Below, in pieces: positions 1-9,149 of a stretch of 37,393 nt of DNA. The position numbers and the translations under genes are program-made. Each line of letters begins with the position of its first letter. Position 1 is the stretch's first letter. The stretch lies in contig JAISIK010000026.1 of the NCBI GenBank assembly GCA_031262065.1, positions 1 to 37,393 on the forward strand. Direction: 5' to 3'. The notes beneath the pieces are model-generated. The model ran no database searches and was not told where the DNA came from. It saw nothing but the letters and a program-made list of their open reading frames with translations. Source of the DNA: Oscillospiraceae bacterium (GTDB lineage: Bacteria; Bacillota; Clostridia; Oscillospirales; Oscillospiraceae).

Positions 1-150
1 GGCATGCTCAAGCGGCATCTTGCGCCGCAAACACTGGAAAAACTTCTGACCAAAGAACTGATTCCCGATGTAGTAAAGAAATCCCGCAACCCCATCAAGA
101 GAATGCGTGAACTGCGTAAGGAAAAGGATGATACCGATGCACAAACATAA
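1..150 (+). CDS. cdaA: Diadenylate cyclase CdaA, C-terminal tail (partial)
   Basis: The first 49 codons of frame 1 are open from the window edge to TAA at 148-150 and read as the basic, charged C-terminal tail typical of CdaA (a LAPQTLEKLL segment, then LIPD and an Arg/Lys-rich end). CdaA is the membrane-bound DAC enzyme that makes c-di-AMP from two ATP. The DAC catalytic domain itself lies outside the window, so the call rests on the tail plus the directly downstream cdaR, which overlaps it by 14 nt. The pairing of cdaA with cdaR is standard in Bacillota. Confidence 0.75.
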   Translation, partial: GMLKRHLAPQTLEKLLTKELIPDVVKKSRNPIKRMRELRKEKDDTDAQT

Positions 151-1366
151 GATACTTGCTTTTCTTCTTGCTCTGGTCATATCGGTTGCGTTGTGGGTTT
201 ATGCGGTTACGGTCGTCAACCCCGACGACACAGTTACCATTTCGGGGATTTCCCTGCAGCTCGAGGGCGCAGACGTTCTCCGGGCGCAGGGGCTGATGAT
301 TACCGGGGGAGAAAATATCAAAGTAAGCGTTACGCTCTCCGGCAGGCGCTCGGATTTGCGCGAGCTAAACAGCGAAACGGTTGCTGCGGTTGCGGATGTG
401 ACGAGAATTTCTTCCGGCGGAAGCCACCAGCTTTCGTGGAGCATTGTGCTTCCGAGCTCCGTGGCGACGGGCGACATTAAAGAGGTCAACCGCACGCCGT
501 CGCGCATTACCGTGAGCGTGAGCGAAATTCAGGAAAACCCCGAAGTGCCTGTGGAAATCGAGTACAGCGGCGAACCGCAGGAAAACTTTATGATCGACAA
601 AAGCAACGTTGTGAAAAGCGTAGACGTTCTGTCAATCAGCGGTCCTGCCGCCGAAGTTGAAAACATCGACCATGCCATTATCCGCGTGGACGTCTCCGGC
701 GCGAACGCGCTGATTGATAACGAATATACCTACGCGCTTGTCGATACTGCGGGAAACGAACTGCCGATTGGGCAGTATGTCACCGTTTCCTCCGAGACTG
801 TGCGGGTAACGATTCCCGTTTTGCGCTATAAAGACATTTCCCTGACAATCGATATTATTCCCGGCGGCGGCGCAACTTTGGAAGATGTGCGCTATGAAAT
901 CCTGCCGAAGACAATTCGTGTCACGGGAAGCGAGGCTGATTTGGCTGCAATGCCCGATGAGATGGTCGTTAAAACGGTGGAGCTGTCCGAGATGGGCTAT
1001 GAGCAGGAGCTGCTTGTCCACCCGCAGCTTCCCGGCGGCGTTACGAACAGCGCGCAGGATGATACCGTTACCATCTCTTTGCGGCTGCTTGGGCTGATTA
1101 CTAAAGAGTTTGCCATCGATGTTTCGCAGATTCAGCGTCTGAACGACGATGAGGAAATGCTCTTCGGCACGCAGACGGTGAGAATTGTCGTTCGCGGCAA
1201 GCCTTCGGTGGTCAATGCGCTCACCGAGGATGATTTTACGATTACCGCCGATATGGTCAACGGCTACGACGCTTCTGCAAAGACGGTCACGCTGGTCATT
1301 ACCCTGCCGAAGGGCACAAGCGCGGGTGTAATCGGCACGCCGTATACCCTGCAGGTCATTCAGTAG
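137..1366 (+). CDS. cdaR: CdaR/YbbR-domain protein, c-di-AMP cyclase regulator
   Basis: A 409-aa protein with one N-terminal transmembrane segment (about residues 5-25, LAFLLALVISVALWVYAV) followed by an extracytoplasmic stretch of repeated beta-rich YbbR units. Repeated patterns such as VPVEIEYSG, ISGPAAEVENIDHAIIRVD and VTGSEADLAAMPDEMVV mark the repeat boundaries. In Bacillota this protein binds CdaA through its membrane part and modulates c-di-AMP output. ATG 137 was chosen because an AAGGAAAAGG purine tract ends 9 nt before it. GTG 107 and ATG 128 are in-frame alternatives. It overlaps the end of cdaA, which implies coupled translation. Confidence 0.9.
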   Translation: MHKHKILAFLLALVISVALWVYAVTVVNPDDTVTISGISLQLEGADVLRAQGLMITGGENIKVSVTLSGRRSDLRELNSETVAAVADVTRISSGGSHQLSWSIVLPSSVATGDIKEVNRTPSRITVSVSEIQENPEVPVEIEYSGEPQENFMIDKSNVVKSVDVLSISGPAAEVENIDHAIIRVDVSGANALIDNEYTYALVDTAGNELPIGQYVTVSSETVRVTIPVLRYKDISLTIDIIPGGGATLEDVRYEILPKTIRVTGSEADLAAMPDEMVVKTVELSEMGYEQELLVHPQLPGGVTNSAQDDTVTISLRLLGLITKEFAIDVSQIQRLNDDEEMLFGTQTVRIVVRGKPSVVNALTEDDFTITADMVNGYDASAKTVTLVITLPKGTSAGVIGTPYTLQVIQ

Positions 1367-1375
1367 GGCGCGGCG

Positions 1376-1777
1376 ATGAGACAATACGCACGCGTTACGG
1401 CGCTTTTGCAGAAAGGCATGGCGGAAATCTCTGTGCTTCGCGAAAGCGCATGCAGCGGCGACTGCCACAAATGCAGCGGCTGCGGCGCTGCGGCGCAGCA
1501 GGTGATTGTAAAGGCAAAAAACCCAATCGGCGCGCAGCCGGGGCAGAGGGTCTGCGTCGAAACGGACACAGCGCTCATTCTGCGCGTATCTGCGCTGGTC
1601 TATTTGCTGCCGCTGGCGCTGTTTTTTGCGGGATACTTTGCGGGGCTTGCCCTTTTATGGCGTCCCGTGATTTGCGGGCTTGCCGCCTTTGTGATTGGAA
1701 CGCTTCCTGCGCTTGCCTATAATCGGCGACTGAAACGCAATCCGCCGCAGTACGTGATTCGCGAAATTGTGAGCTGA
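1376..1777 (+). CDS. RseC/MucC-family (SoxR-reducing system) membrane protein
   Basis: A 133-aa protein with an N-terminal cysteine cluster (Cys26, Cys30, Cys33, Cys36), a small beta-rich part with an N-P-[IL]-G-A-x-x-G-[QD] stretch typical of the family, and two transmembrane helices at about 70-92 and 95-114. RseC-type proteins sit in the inner membrane; in proteobacteria one works with Rnf-like electron transfer to reduce SoxR, and clostridial relatives are often found near rnf. No rnf gene is visible here, so the electron partner is unknown. It starts 10 nt after cdaR and ends just before the DUF5685 gene. Its Shine-Dalgarno is weak, suggesting translational coupling. Confidence 0.8.
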   Translation: MRQYARVTALLQKGMAEISVLRESACSGDCHKCSGCGAAAQQVIVKAKNPIGAQPGQRVCVETDTALILRVSALVYLLPLALFFAGYFAGLALLWRPVICGLAAFVIGTLPALAYNRRLKRNPPQYVIREIVS

Positions 1778-1779
1778 CT

Positions 1780-2661
1780 ATGTTTGGATATGTATTACCG
1801 AGGTTCGATAAACTTGCCGAGGCGGATGCTGCGCGTTACCGCGCGGCATACTGCGGATTGTGCCGCAGTTTGAAAGAAGCATACGGCTTTCGTGCAAGAT
1901 TTTTGGTCAATTACGATATGACCTTCCTCTATTTTCTGCTCTATCGCGGTGAGCGCGAGCAAGCAGAGCGCTGCGCCTGCCCCGCGCGTCCGTTTTGCAA
2001 GAAGGACTGCCTGCCCGGCTGCGATGTGCTTTCCTACTGCGCAGACTTAACGGTCTTGCTCTCTGTTTGGAAGCTGCGCGATGCAAGGCGCGACGGTTCG
2101 TTTTTCAAGTCGATGGGGGCGGGAATCGCGCTGGCATTTTACAGAAAGGCATACCTGCGCGCTGCAAGCCGCCACCCGAAATTAGACGAGGAAATCGGCA
2201 AGCAGCTCGAGCGCCTGCAAGCGCTGGAAGATGCGCACTGTTCGAGCATCGACCGCACGGCGGACGCTTTTGCGCAAATCCTCTCCCGCTGCGCGGGCTA
2301 TTTTGAAGAGGAAGCGCAGCGCAGAGCGGCGGGGCAACTCTTATACCATGTGGGAAGATTTTTGTATCTTGCAGATGCCTTAGAGGACTTGCCGAAAGAC
2401 AATCGGACAGGCAGCTATAACCCTCTTCGCTATCGATATGCCCTGCAAGACGGCAGGCTTACGCAAGCGGACAAGCAGCAGCTTACGGAAACGGTAGATA
2501 CTTCCGTCAGCGTGGCTGCCTCGGCGTTTGAGCTGATGCAGCATATACCCGACGCCGCAATACTGAGCAATGTGATATATTACGGACTGCCTGCAGTGCT
2601 GCACAGCGTGGCAGCCGGCACGTTCCGAAAACGCAGGAGGAAACATGAAAGATCCGTATGA
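1780..2661 (+). CDS. DUF5685-type cysteine-rich protein of unknown function
   Basis: A 293-aa soluble protein opening with MFGYVLP and an early AAYCGLC (Cys25, Cys28), a pattern I associate with the DUF5685 family. A second, dense cysteine group follows: Cys65, Cys67, Cys73, Cys77, Cys81, Cys87. The rest is mainly helical, with a conserved-looking [19 protein letters not shown] stretch near residue 200. Eight or more cysteines in two groups suggest a metal or Fe-S site, but that is inference and no function is established. The start is 2 nt after the upstream stop, and the last 17 nt overlap the J-domain gene. The two genes are probably translated together. Confidence 0.7.
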   Translation: MFGYVLPRFDKLAEADAARYRAAYCGLCRSLKEAYGFRARFLVNYDMTFLYFLLYRGEREQAERCACPARPFCKKDCLPGCDVLSYCADLTVLLSVWKLRDARRDGSFFKSMGAGIALAFYRKAYLRAASRHPKLDEEIGKQLERLQALEDAHCSSIDRTADAFAQILSRCAGYFEEEAQRRAAGQLLYHVGRFLYLADALEDLPKDNRTGSYNPLRYRYALQDGRLTQADKQQLTETVDTSVSVAASAFELMQHIPDAAILSNVIYYGLPAVLHSVAAGTFRKRRRKHERSV

Positions 2662-3214
2662 AGTTCTGGGCGTAGCGCACGGCGCGTCTGACGAAGAAAT
2701 TAAAAAGGCATACCGCGAGCTGGCGCGTAAATACCACCCCGATAACTACACGAATAACCCCTTAGCGGATCTTGCGCAGGAGAGAATGAAGGAAATCAAC
2801 GAGGCGTACGATATGCTCAGCAAGGGCGGCAGTGCGGCGCACAGCGGCGCTTCTTCGCGCGGCTATTCCGGCACGGGAAGCGGCGCGCTTGCAGCCGTCC
2901 GTTCGCTGATTCAAAGCGGCAGGCTCGATGAGGCGGAAGCCCGCTTGGACGCTGTTCCCACGCACAACGCGGAGTGGTATTATCTGCGCGGCGTGATTGC
3001 GCAAAGGCGCGGCTGGGTTGACGAGGCGTCGCAGAATTTCCGCATCGCGGTGAATATGGAGCCGACGAACCCCGAGTACCGCAACGCGGTCAGTTCCGCA
3101 GGCGGCGGCGCATACGGCTACCGTCAGGAGCGCTATAACGACCCGTCGGGCGATATGTGCGACCTTTGCAGCACGCTCATGTGCTTGAATTGCTTATGCG
3201 GCGGATGCCGTTAA
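2645..3214 (+). CDS. J-domain (DnaJ-like) protein with TPR-like middle and Cys-rich tail
   Basis: A 189-aa protein. Residues 1-62 form a J domain with the HPD motif at 31-33 (YHPDN), the part that stimulates Hsp70 ATPase. A Ser/Gly linker follows, then about 77-145 is a TPR-like helical repeat ([22 protein letters not shown]). The last 18 residues carry six cysteines (172, 175, 180, 183, 185, 188). It lacks the DnaJ G/F region, the zinc-finger domain and the C-terminal substrate domain, so it is a dedicated co-chaperone, not housekeeping DnaJ. ATG 2645 has an AGGAGG 5 nt upstream. It overlaps the DUF5685 gene, which hints at a client relationship (inference). Confidence 0.85.
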   Translation: MKDPYEVLGVAHGASDEEIKKAYRELARKYHPDNYTNNPLADLAQERMKEINEAYDMLSKGGSAAHSGASSRGYSGTGSGALAAVRSLIQSGRLDEAEARLDAVPTHNAEWYYLRGVIAQRRGWVDEASQNFRIAVNMEPTNPEYRNAVSSAGGGAYGYRQERYNDPSGDMCDLCSTLMCLNCLCGGCR

Positions 3215-3233
3215 AACAAAGGAGTTGGCAGTA

Positions 3234-4112
3234 TTGATTTCCAGCATGACCGGCTACGGTCGCGCAGTGCGCAGCATCCGCGACCGCGAGATTACAGTGG
3301 AACTTCGTGCGGTGAATAACCGCTTTTTAGATTGCAACGTAAAAATGCCGCGCGTTTTCTCCTACGCAGAGGACGCCGTAAAGCAAACGGTCAAGGACCA
3401 TGTCAGCCGCGGCAAAGTGGATGTTTTTATCAGCATCAATTCGGCGTGCGCGGACAATGTCCGCGTATCGCTCAACCGCCCGGTTTTAGAGGGCTATCTG
3501 GAGGCTGTGCGGACAATTGCCGCAGACTACGGCGTGCGCGACGACGTCAGCGCAATGTCCCTCACGCGCTTTCCCGATATATTCGTCGTGGAAAAGCCGG
3601 AAGAAGACGAGAAGCAAAACACGGCGGACATCTTAGAGGTTGTGCGGGAGGCGCTCGAGGCATTTCACGCCATGCGCCGCGTAGAAGGCGAGGCTTTGGC
3701 GAAAGATTTACGCGCCCGCGCGGCAACGATTTTGTCCTATGTGGACAAGGTCGAGGCGCGCAGCCCCATCACAGTTGCGGAGCATCGCGCAAAGCTCCTT
3801 GCCCGCATGAACGAGGTGCTGGAAAAGTCCTCGATTGACGAAACCCGCATTTTGACCGAGGCTGCAATTTTTGCAGATAAGACTGCCGTGGACGAAGAAA
3901 CCGTGCGCCTGCGCAGCCATTTCTCTCAGCTTGAGCAGCTGCTTTCAGGCGGCGGCGCGATTGGGCGTAAACTCGATTTTCTCCTGCAGGAGATGAATCG
4001 CGAGGCAAATACCATCGGCTCGAAGGGCAACGATCTTGAGCAGGCGCGCAATGTTGTGGAGATTAAGGCGGAGCTTGAGAAAATCCGCGAGCAGATACAA
4101 AATATTGAGTAA
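3234..4112 (+). CDS. yicC: YicC family endoribonuclease
   Basis: A 292-aa protein starting [10 protein letters not shown], the classic N-terminus of YicC proteins, and ending with the family C-terminal part ([20 protein letters not shown], followed by [18 protein letters not shown]). YicC members are metal-dependent endoribonucleases acting in RNA decay; this assignment comes from family knowledge. The TTG at 3234 is preferred because AAAGGAG ends 9 nt before it; TTG 3225 touches the SD and ATG 3246 would remove the family's N-terminal residues. It sits 11 nt upstream of remA. Confidence 0.9.
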   Translation: MISSMTGYGRAVRSIRDREITVELRAVNNRFLDCNVKMPRVFSYAEDAVKQTVKDHVSRGKVDVFISINSACADNVRVSLNRPVLEGYLEAVRTIAADYGVRDDVSAMSLTRFPDIFVVEKPEEDEKQNTADILEVVREALEAFHAMRRVEGEALAKDLRARAATILSYVDKVEARSPITVAEHRAKLLARMNEVLEKSSIDETRILTEAAIFADKTAVDEETVRLRSHFSQLEQLLSGGGAIGRKLDFLLQEMNREANTIGSKGNDLEQARNVVEIKAELEKIREQIQNIE

Positions 4113-4123
4113 CGGAGGCACGC

Positions 4124-4396
4124 ATGCAACTGGTGAATATCGGATTTGGGAATATGATTTCCGCCGAGCGTGTGCTGAGCGTCGTCTCGCCCGACTCTGC
4201 GCCGATTAAGCGTCTGATTCAGGAGGCGCGCGAGCGCGCCATGCTCATCGATGCAAGCTACGGCAGAAAAACCCGCGCGGTTATTTTAATGGATACCGAC
4301 CATGTCGTCCTTGCAGCCATTACGCCGCAGGTTATTGCAAAGCGTATGTCGGACAAGCCCGATGAAAGCTACCTTTGCGAGGATGAAGAGGCATGA
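4124..4396 (+). CDS. remA: RemA/DUF370 extracellular matrix regulator
   Basis: A 90-aa DNA-binding protein with the family N-terminus ([21 protein letters not shown]), the [12 protein letters not shown] helix, and [20 protein letters not shown]. In Bacillus subtilis RemA forms ring-like oligomers and activates matrix and osmoprotection genes. In many clostridia the gene stands between yicC and gmk, as here. A GGAGG lies 6 nt upstream of the ATG, and its stop overlaps the gmk start by 4 nt (ATGA). The residues after about 75 ([14 protein letters not shown]) form an acidic tail. Confidence 0.9.
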   Translation: MQLVNIGFGNMISAERVLSVVSPDSAPIKRLIQEARERAMLIDASYGRKTRAVILMDTDHVVLAAITPQVIAKRMSDKPDESYLCEDEEA

Positions 4397-5037
4397 GTGT
4401 GGGAAAGATTATTATTGTGTCAGGACCCTCCGGCGTGGGCAAGGGGACGGTGCTGCGCGAGGTTATGCGGCAAAACCCCTCCCTGCAATTTTCCGTTTCC
4501 GCAACGACCCGCCCGATTCGTCCGAAAGAAGTGGAGGGCGTGAATTACTTCTTTGTGGATAAGACCAATTTTGAGCAAATGATTTCCGACGGGCAGATGC
4601 TCGAATACGCGCTCTATGCCGATAACTACTACGGCACACCCTTGCTGGCGGTGGAAGCTGCGCTTGCGCGCGGTATCAGCGTTGTGCTGGAAATCGAGGT
4701 GCAAGGTGCCTTGCAGGTGATGAAGCGCAGACCCGATGCGCTTTCCATCTTTATCGCAGCCCCCTCGTTCGACGAGCTGAAAAAGCGCCTCGAAGGGCGC
4801 GGCGACACGCCGCCGGAGATTGCAGCCAAGCGCCTGCTTGCAGCGCGTTGGGAGTACGAACAGGCGCTGTCGTACCAATATATCCTTGTCAACGACTCTA
4901 TCGACCGCGCGGTGTCGGAGTTCAATGCCATTTTATCTGCTGAAAACTGCGCGGACGTTTCCATAGAAGACGCCGCGCGTCATGCAGAAGCATGTAAAAC
5001 GAAAAACAGAAAAAATATTGTTATGGAGGTATCCTAG
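4393..5037 (+). CDS. gmk: Guanylate kinase
   Basis: A 214-aa enzyme phosphorylating GMP to GDP with ATP. The P-loop GPSGVGKGT is at residues 10-18, followed by the GMP-binding region ([19 protein letters not shown]) and the lid and nucleotide parts ([19 protein letters not shown]). Length and domain order are normal for bacterial Gmk. It overlaps remA by 4 nt and is followed after 1 nt by rpoZ, an arrangement usual in Bacillota. The last ~15 residues ([13 protein letters not shown]) are a basic extension that overlaps the rpoZ ribosome-binding site. Confidence 0.95.
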   Translation: MSVGKIIIVSGPSGVGKGTVLREVMRQNPSLQFSVSATTRPIRPKEVEGVNYFFVDKTNFEQMISDGQMLEYALYADNYYGTPLLAVEAALARGISVVLEIEVQGALQVMKRRPDALSIFIAAPSFDELKKRLEGRGDTPPEIAAKRLLAARWEYEQALSYQYILVNDSIDRAVSEFNAILSAENCADVSIEDAARHAEACKTKNRKNIVMEVS

Positions 5038-5038
5038 T

Positions 5039-5233
5039 ATGCTTTATCCCGCAATGGACACCCTGCTCGGCAGTGTAAACAGCCGCTATCTGCTGGTGAA
5101 TGTCGTCGCCCGTCGGGCAAGACAGATTTCAATTGAATCCGAGACCTTCCATGAGCCGCTCAGCGAGAAGCCCGTAACCATGGCGATTCATGAGGTTGCA
5201 GAAGGCAAGCTGTGTGCCAAGCTGAGAGGATAA
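5039..5233 (+). CDS. rpoZ: RNA polymerase omega subunit
   Basis: A 64-aa small subunit (MLYPAMDTLLGSVNSRYLLV, then ARRARQI and EKPVTMAIHEVAEGKL) that stabilises the beta-prime subunit of RNA polymerase. ATG 5039 has a GGAGG 8 nt upstream, lying inside the end of gmk. An in-frame upstream start exists but would read through the gmk coding sequence. Position between gmk and priA agrees with the usual clostridial order, although coaBC, often found between rpoZ and priA, is absent. Confidence 0.93.
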   Translation: MLYPAMDTLLGSVNSRYLLVNVVARRARQISIESETFHEPLSEKPVTMAIHEVAEGKLCAKLRG

Positions 5234-5240
5234 ATTTGAC

Positions 5241-5271
5241 GCAAGGTGTAGGCTGTTTGCCTGCGCCTTGC
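5241..5271 (+). other. Intra-operon hairpin between rpoZ and priA
   Basis: GCAAGG (5241-5246) pairs with CCTTGC (5266-5271), and AGGC/GCCT can pair inside, giving an imperfect stem-loop. No T tract follows, so it is not an obvious terminator. It could be an RNA-processing or attenuation element adjusting priA expression relative to rpoZ; that is inference. Confidence 0.35.
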
Positions 5272-5294
5272 AGCTCTATTTCGGAGGGCTGAAG

Positions 5295-7733
5295 ATGCTT
5301 GCCAAAATTGCTGTTTCTGCGGCAATATACGCCATAGATAAGCCCTACAGCTACCGTGTGCCGCAGGGCATGCCGCTGCAAGCGGGCATGCGCGTCAGTG
5401 TGCCCTTCGGCAGATCCAACCGCGTCAGCGAGGGCGTTGTTCTGGAATTGGGCGACGGCGACGAGCGGAAGCTGAAAGCTGTGATTGCCCCGCTCGATAC
5501 CCAGCCGCTGCTTGATGAGAAGAGTCTGCGTTTGGCAGCCTTTATTCGCGAGCGCTACTTCTGCACCTACTATGATGCCGTCAAGGCGATTCTTCCCGCT
5601 GGGCTTTGGTTTGCGCGGCGAGAGCGTTACAGCATCGCAGAGAATGCGCAGTGGCGCGAAATAAAGAATGCTGCTGCCTTTTCGGTTATGCAGGCAATAG
5701 AGGCGCTCGGCGGCGCTGCGGATTATGAGGAACTGCGCAAGCAGTTTGAAGAAGAGCAGCTGCAAGATGCGCTGCGCTATTTGCAGCGAAAGAAGCTCCT
5801 GTTTTGCGACGCAGAGCACCGCAGGCGGGTTTCCGACAAGACCGAGCGTATCGCGGTTTTGTCTGCGTCCGCATCCGAGGCGCAGCACTACGCAAACGCA
5901 AAGCGCAAGACCGCGCCCATGCAGCAAGCGGTGCTGGAAATGCTCATTACCCTTGGGCAGTGCTCTGTGAAAGACCTTCGCTACTACACCGGCGCAAGCG
6001 CGGCAACGCTCAACAGGCTCGAACAGCTGGGCTATCTCAGCTATACCGAGCAGGAGCTTTTGCGCGCGGTGGAAATTGTGCCCGCAAAGCTCGAAGGAGA
6101 GTTGAAGCTTAACGAGGAGCAGAGCGCAGTTTTTCAGGGGCTGCAAGCGCAGCGATGCAGCGAAAAGCCGGGAATTGCCCTCTTGTCCGGCGTGACCGGG
6201 AGCGGGAAGACGTCGGTTTACATAAAACTGATTGCCGCCTGCCTTGCGGAAGGAAAGTCCGCGATTCTCCTCGTGCCGGAAATTGCTCTGACGCCGCAGC
6301 TTCTGTCGCTGTTTGCGGCGCATTTCGCTTCAATGGTGGCGGTGCTGCACAGTAGCTTGCAAATCGGGCAGCGCTACGATGAATATAAGCGCATTGCAGC
6401 CGGGGATGCCCGCGTGGTGATCGGTACGCGCTCGGCAATTTTTGCCCCTGCGAAAAATCTCGGCGTGATTATTATCGACGAGGAGCAGGAGCACACCTAC
6501 AAATCAGAGAATTCCCCCCGCTATCATGCGCGGGAAATTGCCATATATCGCGGGGCGCAGGAAAAGGCGCTGGTATTGCTCGGCTCTGCGACCGCCTCTG
6601 TTTCCTCGATGTACCTTGCAAAGCAGGGGATATACAGCCTGTATACTCTTCGCAACAGGTACAATGGGCGGCAATTGCCCCCCGTGGAAATTGTCGATAT
6701 GAAGCAGGAGCTCAAAGCCGGAAACGGCGGCGCAATCAGCGAGCAGCTGCTTTGCGCCCTGCGGGAAACCTGCGCCGCGGGAAGGCAGGCGATTTTGTTT
6801 CTCAATCGGCGCGGCAGCAGCCGCATGGTTTCCTGCGTGGACTGCGGCTATGTGCCGATGTGCCCCGGCTGCAGCGTCAATCTGACATACCACCATGCCA
6901 ATGCGCGGCTTATGTGCCACCATTGTGGGCATGCGCAGTTGCTTCCCGCCCATTGCCCCGCATGCGGCGGGCACCTGAAGCAAATCGGTTTCGGCACGCA
7001 AAAGGTGCAGCAGCAGCTTGAGAATTTGCTGCCCGGCGTGCAGGTGCTGCGCATGGATGCCGACACCGTATCGGCTGTCAATACGCACGATAAGCTGCTT
7101 TCCCGCTTTCGCGATGAGAACATTCCCATCCTCCTCGGCACGCAAATGATTGCCAAGGGATTGGATTTTGAAAATGTAACCCTCGTCGGCGTGCTCGACG
7201 CGGATTTGTCGCTGTATATCGGCAACTACCGCGCAGCTGAAACGACCTTTAATATGATTACGCAGGTCGTCGGAAGGGCGGGGCGCGGCGAAGCCAGCGG
7301 GCGGGCAATGATTCAGACGATGACCCCGCGCAATCAGGTGATTTGCCTTGCAGCAACGCAGGATTACGAGCGTTTTTACGAAACAGAGCTTCCTCTGCGC
7401 AAGGTTCGCGGCTGCCCGCCGTTTTTCGATCTGATTGCCCTGTGCTTCCACGGGGCGAAGGAAGAGGCGGTTTGGCAGGCAGCGCAACGCTTCCGCGCGG
7501 CGCTGGCTGAGCAGCTTGCAACGGCGTACTATAAAAACGAGCAAGTTGCGCTGCTCGGGCCTGCGCCTGCGGCAGTTGCGCGCGTAAATTACAATTACCG
7601 CTGCAAGCTCACGCTCAGCTGCAAAAACACGCGCACACTTCGCCAGCTTTTGGCGCATGAGATGCGGCAGTTTGCGCGCGATAAACAAAATCGGGACATC
7701 GGCGTTTTTGCAGACGTCAACGGCAACGAATAG
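5295..7733 (+). CDS. priA: Primosomal replication restart helicase PriA
   Basis: An 812-aa protein. The N-terminal DNA-binding part (KIAVSAAIYAIDKPYSYRVP and VSVPFGRSNR) is followed by a superfamily 2 helicase core. Walker A GVTGSGKT lies near residue 299 and the Walker B variant DEEQEHTYKSE near 396. A zinc-binding insertion carries four Cys pairs (CVDC, CPGC, CHHC, CPAC) between about 515 and 560. Motifs GTQMIAKGLDFENVTLVGVL and QVVGRAGRG complete the helicase. PriA reloads the replisome at stalled forks. The start at ATG 5295 follows CGGAGGG by 6 nt. It is 10 nt from def. Confidence 0.95.
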   Translation: MLAKIAVSAAIYAIDKPYSYRVPQGMPLQAGMRVSVPFGRSNRVSEGVVLELGDGDERKLKAVIAPLDTQPLLDEKSLRLAAFIRERYFCTYYDAVKAILPAGLWFARRERYSIAENAQWREIKNAAAFSVMQAIEALGGAADYEELRKQFEEEQLQDALRYLQRKKLLFCDAEHRRRVSDKTERIAVLSASASEAQHYANAKRKTAPMQQAVLEMLITLGQCSVKDLRYYTGASAATLNRLEQLGYLSYTEQELLRAVEIVPAKLEGELKLNEEQSAVFQGLQAQRCSEKPGIALLSGVTGSGKTSVYIKLIAACLAEGKSAILLVPEIALTPQLLSLFAAHFASMVAVLHSSLQIGQRYDEYKRIAAGDARVVIGTRSAIFAPAKNLGVIIIDEEQEHTYKSENSPRYHAREIAIYRGAQEKALVLLGSATASVSSMYLAKQGIYSLYTLRNRYNGRQLPPVEIVDMKQELKAGNGGAISEQLLCALRETCAAGRQAILFLNRRGSSRMVSCVDCGYVPMCPGCSVNLTYHHANARLMCHHCGHAQLLPAHCPACGGHLKQIGFGTQKVQQQLENLLPGVQVLRMDADTVSAVNTHDKLLSRFRDENIPILLGTQMIAKGLDFENVTLVGVLDADLSLYIGNYRAAETTFNMITQVVGRAGRGEASGRAMIQTMTPRNQVICLAATQDYERFYETELPLRKVRGCPPFFDLIALCFHGAKEEAVWQAAQRFRAALAEQLATAYYKNEQVALLGPAPAAVARVNYNYRCKLTLSCKNTRTLRQLLAHEMRQFARDKQNRDIGVFADVNGNE

Positions 7734-7743
7734 GGGAATCAGC

Positions 7744-8232
7744 ATGGCATTGAGAAAAATATTAACCGTCGGCGAGCCGACCCTGCGCAAAATCTCCCGC
7801 AAAGTCACTGCGTTTGACGAGAAGCTGCACGCGCTGCTTGACGATATGGCGGAAACCTTGTACGATGCAGACGGCGTAGGACTCGCCGCGCCGCAGATTG
7901 GCATTTTGCGCCGTATCGTGCTTGTCGATACCGGGGAGGGGCTGTTCGAGCTTATTAACCCGGAGATTATGGAAACCGCAGGCGAACAGGACGGGCTGGA
8001 AGGCTGCCTGAGCGTCCCCGGGGAATACGGATTAGTAAAGCGCCCGAATTATGTAAAGCTCCGCGCGCAAGATCGCGACGGTAATTGGTACGAGGTCGAT
8101 GGCGAGGGGCTGATTGCCCGCGCTTTCTGCCATGAATATGATCACCTCGACGGGCGTCTGTACACGGAAATTGCGCATCATATGCTGAGCGAAGAAGAGC
8201 TTGCGGAGCTGCACACAAACAGGAGCGAATAA
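7744..8232 (+). CDS. def: Peptide deformylase
   Basis: A 162-aa metalloenzyme removing the N-formyl group from nascent proteins. All three signature motifs are present: GVGLAAPQIG (about 44-53), EGCLSVPG (about 86-93, with the metal-binding Cys), and HEYDHLDG (from about 130, with both metal His and the catalytic Glu). ATG 7744 was chosen because AGGGGAATC precedes it and the family start ALRKIL follows directly. It ends with TAATG, overlapping the fmt start by one base, so deformylase and formyltransferase are translated together. Confidence 0.96.
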   Translation: MALRKILTVGEPTLRKISRKVTAFDEKLHALLDDMAETLYDADGVGLAAPQIGILRRIVLVDTGEGLFELINPEIMETAGEQDGLEGCLSVPGEYGLVKRPNYVKLRAQDRDGNWYEVDGEGLIARAFCHEYDHLDGRLYTEIAHHMLSEEELAELHTNRSE

Positions 8233-9149
8233 TGAGAGTTGTTTTTATGGGAACGCCCGACATTGCGGAAACCTGCCTGCGAAAGCTGGTTGCGGACGGT
8301 TTTGAGATTGTCGGCGTGTATACAAAGCCTGATATGCCGAAAAATCGCGGCATGAAGCTGAGCATGTCCCCGGTGAAAGCCTATGCGACTGCGCAGAATA
8401 TTCCTGTCTTTCAGCCGACGACCTTCCGCGAGGAGGGGGCGGTTTCTGCGCTTGCCGCGCTGCAGCCGGATGTTTTGGCTGTTGTGGCGTATGGGAAGAT
8501 TTTGCCGCAGAGGGTGCTGGATATTCCGCGCCTCGGCTGCGTCAATATTCACACGAGCATTCTGCCTCTTCTTCGCGGGCCTGCGCCCACGCAGTGGGCA
8601 ATTCTGCGTGGCTATACGGAAACGGGCGTGACCGCACAGCATATGGCGGCTGAAATGGATGCAGGCGATATTATCGAAATCCGCAAGACGGCAATAGCGC
8701 CGCAGGAAAACGCGCAAGAGCTTCTGGGCAGGCTTGCGGGCATTGGCTCGCAACTGTTAAGCGACACTCTGCGCAGATTTGAAGCGGGAACGGTAGATAG
8801 ATCGCCGCAAAAGCACGAAAACGCAAGCTATGCGCCGATGCTCACGAAGGAACTCTCGCCCATCGACTGGTCGAAATCCGCGCAGGAGATTATGAACCAC
8901 GTTCGCGGATTGCATCCCTGGCCGATTGCAAGCACGCAGCTAGACGGCAAGCGTTTTCGCATTTACAGCGTCTGTAAGACGAATAAGAAAACTGATGCTC
9001 CGGCGGGTACGCCTCTTAGTATCTGTAAGCAGGGCTTGGAAATTGCCTGCGGCGTGGGTGAAGTCCTTCTGATTACGCAATTGCAGGCAGACGGCGGCAA
9101 GCGCATGGCGGCTGCGGACTATTTCCGCGGTCACCCCTTGAAGCTATGA
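8232..9149 (+). CDS. fmt: Methionyl-tRNA formyltransferase
   Basis: A 305-aa enzyme that formylates initiator Met-tRNA using 10-formyl-THF. The N-terminal formyltransferase fold begins VVFMGTPDIAETCL. The catalytic region reads NIHTSILPLLRGPAPTQWAI with AGDII downstream, and the C-terminal domain contains LSPIDWSKSAQEIMNHVRGL. The TAATG overlap with def and the ATGA overlap with rsmB place it in the middle of a translationally coupled group. Confidence 0.96.
   Translation: MRVVFMGTPDIAETCLRKLVADGFEIVGVYTKPDMPKNRGMKLSMSPVKAYATAQNIPVFQPTTFREEGAVSALAALQPDVLAVVAYGKILPQRVLDIPRLGCVNIHTSILPLLRGPAPTQWAILRGYTETGVTAQHMAAEMDAGDIIEIRKTAIAPQENAQELLGRLAGIGSQLLSDTLRRFEAGTVDRSPQKHENASYAPMLTKELSPIDWSKSAQEIMNHVRGLHPWPIASTQLDGKRFRIYSVCKTNKKTDAPAGTPLSICKQGLEIACGVGEVLLITQLQADGGKRMAAADYFRGHPLKL

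Noticed and set aside
6504-7904. A 466-codon minus-strand open frame over priA and def
   Set aside because: It is the antisense shadow of GC-rich coding DNA: rich in Arg, His, Ala and Cys, no recognisable domain, and the opposite strand encodes unmistakable PriA and Def.
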